DNA of 64,000 nucleotides from Timema cristinae (Eukaryota > Arthropoda > Insecta > Phasmatodea > Timematidae), in assembly GCA_039000515.1 (NCBI GenBank), contig JBCFYV010000560.1, positions 30,203-94,202 on the forward strand. Direction: 5' to 3'. The notes under the pieces are model-generated. The model did no database searches. It saw only the letters and a program-made list of their open reading frames with translations, and was not told the DNA's origin. A program made the position numbers and the translations under genes. Below are positions 56,247 to 64,000 of the stretch, one piece after another (positions within the stretch are counted from its first letter, which is position 1; every line of letters starts with the position of its first letter).

Positions 56247-56515
56247 CTTAGCTCAGTCGATGGCGTGTCTGTATACTGAGCTGAGGGTCCTGGGTTCAAT
56301 TCCGGCATTGCCGAAAAATGTATCATTGGTGAAATGTGGGTTCACCCTTTCACAGTGATAAATTAACTGCCGGGGACTGGATGTTGTACCTTTCCTTGTC
56401 TTAAGGTACATTATTTATAAGGCATATGAAGCCATGATAGGACTAGCAAGCTGGTAGTGGAAAATATATGGCCCAGGCCACAGGCTAAAAACTGTAATGG
56501 ATGTAAAATTTTTTT
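56247..56515 (+). mobile_element. SINE-D copy (tRNA-derived)
   Basis: The head 'caccttagctcagtcgatgg' fits an A box and 'cctgggttcaattccggcat' a B box. The body includes 'ggttcaccctttcacagtga' and the 3' part 'ctagcaagctggtagtggaa', shared with 905-1000. It ends in an A/T-rich tail. Confidence 0.75.
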
Positions 56516-56524
56516 TAAGAATAC

Positions 56525-56805
56525 AATATTGCTCCAGTAGAAACAAAAACCTTAAATTTCTTCACATGACGAGATCAACAGTTGTTAAATATCTGTCGAT
56601 GGTGTCCTGGAATTTAATTGGAACTTTTTCTCTTCGTTAAAAAAGTTAGTCATCTAATGTCGCTATGCCCTTGACAGATATTCAACAAATCCTGTGCTCA
56701 CTATGTGGAGAAAATTAAACTTTATTTTTGTATAGAAGCAATATTTTACTTATTTTGGCCTAAAAAAGTTTTACCATAAAAAAATCCAAAAACACTGCTT
56801 TACAT
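56525..56805. mobile_element. M1 element, copy 2, ends lost
   Basis: Contains the M1 core 'gtgtcctggaatttaat', 'gaactttttctcttcgtt', 'gtcgctatgcccttgacaga' and 'cctaaaaaagttttaccata'. The TTAAGGTGG termini are not recognisable. Confidence 0.7.
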
Positions 56806-56828
56806 AGTTTGGTTAATAAATGAAGAAG

Positions 56829-56985
56829 AGGGTGGCGTTTGAATCCCGGCTGGCGTATTAGGGACTTTTTTCCCTTCGTACTGATGGGGTTACATTTCCT
56901 TTAATCTGTTCCTTTCTCAATCCTGCACCATTGGTGTGATTAAATGCAGATAGTCTGAAAGATTATTAAGACATGGTGGAGAGGA
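56829..56985 (+). mobile_element. SINE-A fragment, diverged
   Basis: From the B-box region 'ggcgtttgaatcccggctgg' to a decayed tail 'aagattattaagacatggtg'. The head is missing. Confidence 0.5.
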
Positions 56986-59137
56986 ATAAAGAACAAAACC
57001 AAAATATTGAGATGTGTGTCACATAAAATAAATAACAACAAATGAATAATAAAATACACAAGCAAACCAGAGTAGACAAGTGTGCTATCCAGCCCACGTG
57101 ACCACCGATGCGGGTTTTTACCGTATCACACAATAGACATTTCCCCTTTGGCCCGCCGCTGTTTTGCTAATTGACTTATGTATGTATACATTAATTCACG
57201 AGATCTGACAGATCCATCAAAATACAATCGTTCTGAAAGTTTTCCATTTGCGAAAATGTTTCAGTGGGCAGCAATATTGTATTCATAACAGCTTAAGCTT
57301 AGTAACAGTCATTAACTTTAAAATTTCTCTACTGCATATAAGGTTAAGAAAAATTAAAAATCATGAAATTAAAGTAACAAATACTATTATTTTTTTCACT
57401 TTGCTACTGTATTATGAAAATTGTATGTGTCAAAAACTGTATTAACATCAATTGTAAACCCATTTTATGATTGTTAGAAATTAGTTTTCTAAATGAAAGT
57501 CCATCCATAGTTGTGTATGAGCAACTATAAATGTGTTGCTGCGTTAGAAGTATGATGTAGGTTTGTTATGATTTTTGTATCGGTGAGTCCTTAGATTTGA
57601 GTTTGGTTAAAACATACCCTACACCGCTTGTGTACTTGTTAACATATACACATAGGGTAAGTTACTATGGCATTAAGAACTCGAAAGTTCATTGCCGCAC
57701 TTACCAAATACTCCATATTTCCTCATCTTTAGCTAGTTCTTTCTCTCTCAGGTCCATTCTAATGTTATCCTCCCATCTGCGTCTAGGTCTTCCCAATTGG
57801 TTTGCCAGTCGGTATCCTGAACACGGTTCTAGATTCTCCCAAATACGCTCCGTGTCCTGCCAGATTTGATTACCCTAACAATATATGGTAGTTAGTAAAA
57901 TATACATAACTCATAATTATATAACCTCCTCCACTCTCCATTACCTTCATCCCAGTTTGACCAAATAGTTTTGTAAATTCTTTGATTTTGAACACCTTGA
58001 ATTTAGACTTTTATTAAGTAGTAAGGTAACCATAAATACTAACCGGTGAAACTAATGTTTTGTTAGTATATTCTAAGTTTTACATTTCTTGAAAACAAGC
58101 GAGATATTAACAACTTACACAACTTAAAGTTTTAATATTCTATAATGATGTATTATGTACGGCCCAGTTTTCATAGTAAGACAGCTAGAAAAGTTATTGT
58201 TCTACTTTTACATATTCATACGTCAAGTCATGTCTCATGTGATCTGCAGCTGTCACTAATGCTGATAGATATTATCAATACCTATAATATAAAAATAACA
58301 TAATAAATAATATAGTAGAACTTTATCAATATTAACAACACATTTTTTATAACTGTCCTTTCTATTAAAATTAAACTATATTATTCATATTGAAGGTACG
58401 TTTTTAAGTTATATTGTATCATGATGTATAAATAGTTCTGGTTTCTTGAACTAATTACAAGTGGTAGATAAAAGAATACTCGTTGAAAACGAAAAAAAAA
58501 GGGAAAAAAGCAACTTATGTATGTTTGCTTTCACTAAATTTCCCTCGTTCGCAAATGTTTTCTCGACGCTTTTGTAGAAGTTCGTATTTGTCAAAGAGAT
58601 CCATTTATTGTTTTGCGAAAAGCGATGAAACAAATATCTGGGAACGGTTGTTAACTTCATTTATCTTTCTTCTCATCTTATTTTGAAAACAAGCAACCAG
58701 CAGGCTTTATGTTTCCCCATCTACTATTCTTCTTGCTGTCATAACAATGGCACGAAAGTTACTTCTCGGAGATAAATCCACGTTTCCTTAACAAAATGTT
58801 GACCTGACTCTCGCGTTCATTTTAGAAGCGGTTTAACCTCATAAATCCTCTTAGAGCAAATACAAGTTAAACTAAATCATTTTTTAAATGTTAAATAAAT
58901 AGGTGTTGGTGTAATTAGAGCTGCTCATATTTTTTGTAAAATGCTAAAGAAAATAAATGTTAATGCTATTACCGGTTTAGTCCCTGACCCCATTTATGTA
59001 ACAAAGTCACAGAATCTCTTTTTTATGCTGTTAGTTCAGAATGCGCGCGTACGCTCTCAACAGCCTTACAGCGATAAAAAAAAGTCTATGACTTCTAGTG
59101 CTGTTAATTTAGTTGTGAATATAAAACCATAACTACA
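56986..59137. other. Unassigned AT-rich DNA
   Basis: About 2.1 kb without a recognised gene or repeat family. The 90-aa ORF at 57597-57869 looks like antisense reading of some repeat but cannot be assigned. Confidence 0.45.
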
Positions 59138-59366
59138 TAGTCTAAGGCGTCATTCTCGTGACATACTAGACTGCCGATGACAAGGAAGTCGGGATTTGAA
59201 TCCCGGTCGGGTGTATTGAAGATTTTTCCAAAATGGTTTACCCCTATCCATCCACGCAAATGTGGGTACACCTAATCTAAATTCAGCCTTCCTCATCCCT
59301 AATGCAATAACGTAGTTAGTATATATCCTTATAACCTGAACGGGTAGTAAGACACGCTGTTAAAAA
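59138..59366 (+). mobile_element. SINE-A copy
   Basis: Shows 'gtctaaggcgtcattctcgt', 'gggatttgaatcccggtcgg', body 'catccacgcaaatgtgggta' and tail 'aacctgaacgggtagtaaga'. The first bases of the head are lost. Confidence 0.78.
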
Positions 59367-60110
59367 ATACATATACAAAATCTTTCATTAGATTTTGAAC
59401 CAATAATTACAACTGAAGAATAAAATCTTTGTAAAATACAAAATAAATTAATGATCGATTTAATGTGTGGGGGTAATTAATTACGAGTATACTTATGTTT
59501 GTTGGCAGAGAGTTTATATTTAAATAGAGGCTTTGTTAAAAATGTAAGTGGGATTATAATAAACTAGGTACTATTTTATATAAAATTAGGGCCCATTTGA
59601 ACGAGTGGTTTTCTTTTTCCAAGGATGGCTTAAATATCCGAAATAACTCACATGTTGCTTTGATTAGCTAATCATTGCATGGTTTTAGCTAATGACTAAT
59701 AAGAGTTTGTTAAATAACGTCTAAAAGCTGTCCTGTATCACATATGTCTACTTTTGTGTATATTCTCTTATGTAATAATGCAATTGCGAGTATTCCCAAT
59801 ACAAAGTACATTTTATTACGTATTTTTGAAAAGTAAAACAAAAGAGCAGAGGCAATGTCGGAGCAGCGCTGCTACAACCGTTCGTGAAAAAAGTGCCTCT
59901 CATTTTTACATTTCTGTTACACTGTTTTTACATTTCCTCGAAAACACGAGCGAATAAAAAGGCTGAAAAACTAAAGATTGTAACCATTTATTGAACAGGA
60001 GTAGAAATAATGTCATTTCATTTTTCTTTTAACACATGGCTTGAAAAATAATAGAGACATTTTATTAATGTACAAGAGATAACTATTAAAACATTTATAA
60101 CTAAATAGTA
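59367..60110. other. Unassigned AT-rich DNA
   Basis: No feature is recognised; a 67-aa ORF at 59754-59957 has no known motif. Confidence 0.5.
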
Positions 60111-60390
60111 GGTGACCTGGTGGTCTAGGGTAAGGTGTCAGACTTCTATGCTGGCGGCCGGGGTTCAAACCTCGGTCCCGGCATAGATTTATCTGATTTC
60201 CAAACCCTTCCTACACCTCTGACAAGACATCTTGTGAATCTGTGGAATGCCAGGCCACCACCGTGGTTCGGATTCCACGTTAAACTTGTAGGTCCTCCAT
60301 TTCATCTCACAATCACCCTGCCATTACACATTAGCGTAAGTGCGTATAACCCGAACGGGTAGTAAGACGCGGTGCTAATAATAATAATAT
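60111..60390 (+). mobile_element. SINE-B copy
   Basis: A complete plus-strand copy from 'ggtgacctggtggtctaggg' through the body to 'acccgaacgggtagtaagac' and a TAA tail. Flanks 'actaaata' at 60100-60107 and 60393-60400 may be the target duplication, but the left one is three bases from the element. Confidence 0.9.
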
Positions 60391-60522
60391 TCACTAAATA
60401 ATAATAAAAAAAGACAAACAAGAACAGAGATGATTCAATAGTAAGCCCAATAATTATTTATTGGAATCTAAAAAATAGTAATTAAAAGAAGGTAACTAAT
60501 TAATTGTGAGAATTTTCCCTGT

Positions 60523-60634
60523 CCGCTTAGTAGTAGTAATACTAATAACATTAATAATAATTTACTATATTATTATTATTATTATTTTTATTATTTTAAT
60601 ATTATAATTTTTATTATTTTTATTTTTGTTGTTA

Positions 60635-60670
<36 letters not shown>
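60523..60670. repeat. ATT/TAA trinucleotide-rich sequence
   Basis: A mixed AT microsatellite with TAG, TAA and ATT blocks, longest at 60640-60670. Confidence 0.85.
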
Positions 60671-61339
60671 GAGTCGTGAGACCTATGACAGGCCAGCACT
60701 GAAAAGTACACTGGTACCTTACAATTACGTATGAGAAAATAAGATAAACAATCATAGCAAAATAATTATACATACTGATGAATGGTTACGAAAAATATAG
60801 AAAATAATAATGATAACAATAAATAAATAATAATAATCTAAACCCTATTCTCATACACTATTAAAATGTATATTTGAAAAGTGTGCCCCCACAGAACGCT
60901 TATTGTAATCAAATAGCGTCCGTTTCACAACTAGGACGCATGCATTGTGGTTCCACATTCGTTCCTCGGTGGTGGTTTTGACTGTAATTTGAAGCCGGAA
61001 CGTTTTTCAAGTTTTATGATAACCACAATAATTGAGGTTCCTTTATTTGAAGAAACAAGTTTAATAAATATCTTTGGTGACGTATCGCTGTTGCGCTTGA
61101 CAATGATACACATCAATATACCTCCCAGAAGACTGCTCTTGGAGACCCCCTCTATGATGGGGTGTAAATGGGGACAGTTTATTTTCAATACCTGCCCAGG
61201 GATTTGAGATGAACAGTCAGTAGTAGATAAGTTTGCTTGGTTCCTTTTTAAGACTAGACAGATTATACAAGTGCTGCGGAAACGACTGAATCCGATTGAA
61301 TATTTAATATACTTATTCAGTGGTGCAAAATTGATACTT
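60671..61339. other. Unassigned DNA, one unrecognised ORF pair
   Basis: Two overlapping ORFs (60947-61207 plus, 60931-61188 minus) have a more balanced base composition than the surroundings but no known motif. It may be a transposon fragment. Confidence 0.35.
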
Positions 61340-61905
61340 TTAGTGCCGTGTTTTACTACCCGTTGGATGACCTGGCGGTCTAGGGGTAAGGTGTCAGACT
61401 TATGTGCTGGGGTCCGGGGCTCAATACTCGGTCCCGGTACAGATTTATCTTATTGCCAAACCCTTCCTTCACCTCTGACAAGACGTGTATTAATCACAAC
61501 TTGTGAATGTGTGGAATGCCAGGCCTCCACCGTGGTTCGGATCCCACGTTAAACTGTAGGTCCTCCATTTCATCTTACAATCACATTTACATTTACAATT
61601 ACATATTAGCGCGAGTGCCTATAACCCTAACGGGTAGTAATACGCGGTGTTAATAATAATGATAATAATAATACTCGTTCGGGCTGTACGCCTATGTACT
61701 AATTACACTAAAGAGTTAAAGATTAGGAAGGGTTGATTGAGATGAAATATGCCCGCATTTGCATGGAGGGAGAGTGGAAAACCATTAAAGGAAAACCACC
61801 CTCATAAAAGTGCACCCAACCGATATCGAACCCTGATCTTCCCGTCTTCTACAGTCTAGTCTAACAAGAGAGTAACGCGTTAGACTAGACGGCCACTGAA
61901 GCGGG
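61340..61905 (-). mobile_element. SINE-A copy split by a SINE-B insertion
   Basis: The left piece 61340-61364 ('agtgccgtgttttactaccc') and the right piece 61672-61905 ('ctcgttcgggctgtacgcct' to the head 'gctt..tggccgtctagtct') form one minus-strand SINE-A. The break lies in the 'acccgttcgggt' hairpin of the tail. Confidence 0.85.
61365..61671 (+). mobile_element. SINE-B copy nested in SINE-A
   Basis: Plus-strand SINE-B from 'ggatgacctggcggtctagg' to 'aacgggtagtaatacgcggt' and a TAA/GATAA tail. Flanks 'tactacccgtt' (61354-61364) and 'tactcgtt' (61672-61679) are compatible with a short, diverged target duplication. An insertion 'gtgtattaatcacaac' sits in the body. Confidence 0.85.
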
Positions 61906-62732
61906 TTTGCAAAATTATTGTTGATCTGGTGGAAGAAAAACGATCAAATCTAGGACATTTACTATTATAATATAAACCATTCATTTAAGTTTGAACGATA
62001 CATTTTAGTGTACGAGTTGATGTAATTTGTTGGGGGGGGGGGGAGGGGGCAGAGCTTATCTTTAAATATGTTGTTTATGTACCAAAACATTTTTTTATCA
62101 AAGAAAAAAGATGATTAACTGATTATAATGACTAAAAAAATCTTGAGTAGGAGCTTTAATTTGTTTGACTTCACTTGAAACGTGCTTATTTTGATTTAAA
62201 AAAAAATGACCGTAAAATATGTTTTATTGGGTAGCGAGAAAACTTAATTTCATCATCCAATATACCTCCCACCCAAAAAAATATTATATTTGTGGAATCG
62301 GTTCTAGAAGTGATAACTGAAATTGTGTGAAATGTAATATATTTCAAGTGTCGCCAAGTTACCAGCTCATTGAACTGTCAAAATCACTTTTCTAATGGTA
62401 GCTGTCACCATACCGTATTTTTAAGATTCATTCAAACAATTTACTCGTAGTATTTTTTTTTCTTTGGCGTTTCCACTTGTCAATAACTCCTGTGACCCCT
62501 GTGTCTAGTTTTAATCTTGTACGTGCAAAGAATTTTGAGAAACCTGACGTGAGAACAGTAGCGCTCCCTTCTTCCCCCCCAAATAGGTCCTCCATCATCC
62601 CACATAATTTTGATAACGTCTCAAAACACGCGAAGTACAATTATAAAATAGAGCAGTGAAGATGTGTAAAATACAGAGACTTAGTTTCAAGATCAAATTT
62701 AAACTTTAAAGTGGGGTGGAAATTAATGCGAG
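61906..62732. other. Unassigned AT-rich DNA with a G-run
   Basis: A run of about 12 G lies near 62031-62042. No gene or repeat family is recognised. Confidence 0.5.
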
Positions 62733-62890
62733 TTAAGGTGGCATTTTTTTGTAAAAACAAAACAAACAAAAAAACAACTTTTTAGCCAAAATAAATGAAA
62801 CATTTCTTTAGTAGATACGTTTAGTTTGATTTTCTAAATATTCAAATCTCAACAGTTCTTGAAATGATCAACTGTCACAATGCCCTTTGG
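62733..62890. mobile_element. M1 element fragment, copy 3
   Basis: Begins 'ttaaggtggcat' and keeps 'agccaaaataaatgaaacat', 'aaatctcaacagttcttgaa' and 'caactgtcacaatgcc', corresponding to the left half of M1. Confidence 0.5.
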
Positions 62891-63279
62891 CTATTATTTA
62901 ATGAATGAATCCATATAAGGCTTAACATTTTGTGGCACAAATTCAGCACTAAATATTAGAACAGGTTTCAAAACTTGTGCTTCTATGTGTGTTACCAGCA
63001 GCACCCATTGTTTTTAAGTGTGTTTTTTTATAAAACTATAGCAGCACAAATTATGATAACTATGCTAAAATAGACGCTCAGCTATTGTCTAACGATTTAA
63101 AACATATTTAGCCCATGTCATTTGAAAATAGACGCTGATGTTGTAGGTCTACTAAATATCGATGTAACCATTGATAATGTGGCTGAAATTACCTCTGTAT
63201 TATATATATATAAATTTAGTTCTATAAATATAATTATTAACCTCACCATTTTAGCTTTATTGGTATTTATAAATGTATG
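62891..63279. other. Unassigned AT-rich DNA
   Basis: The segment 'ttgtggcacaaattcagcac' near 62932 is similar to 'ttgtggcaccaattcactac' near 63822, so an unnamed repeat may be present. Confidence 0.4.
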
Positions 63280-63671
63280 TTAAGGTGGGATGGAAGGGGA
63301 CATGAAAAAAGCCAGTGTTTTTTCTGTTTTTATATCAAAACTTTTTTTCAGTCAAAATAAATGAGATATTTTTCCAGTAGAAACATAGAATCTAGTTTTC
63401 TTTCCATGGTGATATCAACATTTCTTGAATATCTGTCAAGGGTGTCCTGGAATTTAATGGCAACTTTTTTCTCTTCAGTTAAATTGTTTGTCATCTAATG
63501 TTGCTATGCACGTGACAGATATTCAACAACTGTCGATATTACCGTGTAGATAGAACTAAACTCTCTGTTTCTACTGGAGAATTTTTTTTTTTATTTTTAG
63601 CCTAAAAAAGTTTTGCCATAAAAACTGCAAAAAGCACTGGTTTTTCTCACGTCTCCTACAAACCACCTTAA
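63280..63671. mobile_element. M1 inverted-repeat element, copy 4 (best preserved)
   Basis: It starts TTAAGGTGG and ends CCACCTTAA. The arms share 'gaaaaa.ccagtg.tttt' and 'caaaacttttt'. The core 'gtgtcctggaatttaatggc' is the same as in copies 1 and 2. It has no coding capacity. A TTAA at each end could be a target duplication or part of the terminus. Confidence 0.85.
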
Positions 63672-63940
63672 GGGCCGTCATAATGTAGTCTCGGACCGCA
63701 AGCCAGTCCACCCCTGAAGATGGACTTGTCAGCAATATGGATGTCGGGAGAAGAGGCTACAAGCGTCACCTTGCAACTAATGAAAAGTACGGTGGCACAA
63801 ATTATGGAGATAAAATATTCTTGTGGCACCAATTCACTACTAAATATTGACATAGGACCAATAATTTGTACCGTAATAGGTGATGCCAACTTCACGGACC
63901 TTGAAAGATGTCCCTGGATATGGGACGAACCAGGATGGCT
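63672..63940. other. Unassigned DNA
   Basis: A more balanced composition than average, with an unrecognised minus-strand ORF (63668-63970). It may be the body of an unknown repeat. Confidence 0.4.
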
Positions 63941-63944
63941 CAGC

Positions 63945-64000
63945 GGTAGAACATTGGTTCGCGAAGCCAAAGGTCCTCTGCTCGGTTCTCGTGTCCAGGT
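63945..64000 (+). mobile_element. tRNA-like sequence at the window edge
   Basis: 'ggatggctcagcggtagaac' fits an A box and 'ctgctcggttctcgtgtcc' a weak B box. It lacks a clean acceptor stem and is probably the head of another SINE, cut by the end of the window. Confidence 0.45.

Noticed and set aside
57597..57869. 90-aa ORF resembling repeat-derived proteins
   Set aside because: Only a vague resemblance to antisense repeat translations; no domain or partner sequence supports it.

Overview
The window looks like non-genic, repeat-rich DNA from an invertebrate animal, plausibly an arthropod; that placement is inferred from the transposon families and no species can be named. It is AT-rich. I recognise no host protein-coding gene, no rRNA and no functional tRNA gene. 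Nearly everything identifiable is a transposable element, a tandem array, or a decayed piece of one.

Regions: 1-4000 holds a tRNA-derived SINE (SINE-A) abutting a 24-bp minisatellite. 4002-6906 is a 38-bp array joined to a 3'-truncated non-LTR retrotransposon (LINE copy A, minus strand, 6905-12356), which was split by a hAT DNA transposon with 8-bp target duplications (7542-10118). 12.4-17.1 kb carries microsatellites and several SINEs. 17.7-19.5 kb holds a second copy of the same LINE (plus strand, internally deleted). 20.35-21.22 kb is a mariner-type transposon remnant filled by a 15-bp array. 22-39 kb is a mosaic of SINEs, three families of short inverted-repeat elements (M1, M2, M3), a GIY-YIG-like retroelement fragment, a Helitron-like element and a 27-bp array.

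39972-48262 is the centrepiece: a structurally complete Ty3/Gypsy LTR retrotransposon with TG...CA LTRs, a CCCT target duplication, an uninterrupted pol reading frame, a gag broken by one stop codon, and a textbook -1 frameshift signal between gag and pol. Its primer-binding region does not match a tRNA 3' end; instead it is complementary to the 5' end of initiator tRNA-Met. The LTRs differ by nine substitutions and two single-base indels, so the insertion is recent.

50-51.1 kb and 53.4-56.2 kb are two more large minisatellites (79/42 bp and 31 bp). The rest is SINEs, M1 copies and unassigned AT-rich DNA, ending in a tRNA-like sequence cut by the window edge.

Two themes link the parts. The SINE-A and SINE-B families have different tRNA-like heads but share one 3' tail with a small hairpin, suggesting a common retrotransposition partner. 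The large minisatellites mostly sit beside or inside transposons, suggesting that they grew from transposon ends. Long ORFs inside the arrays are artefacts of stop-free repeat units.
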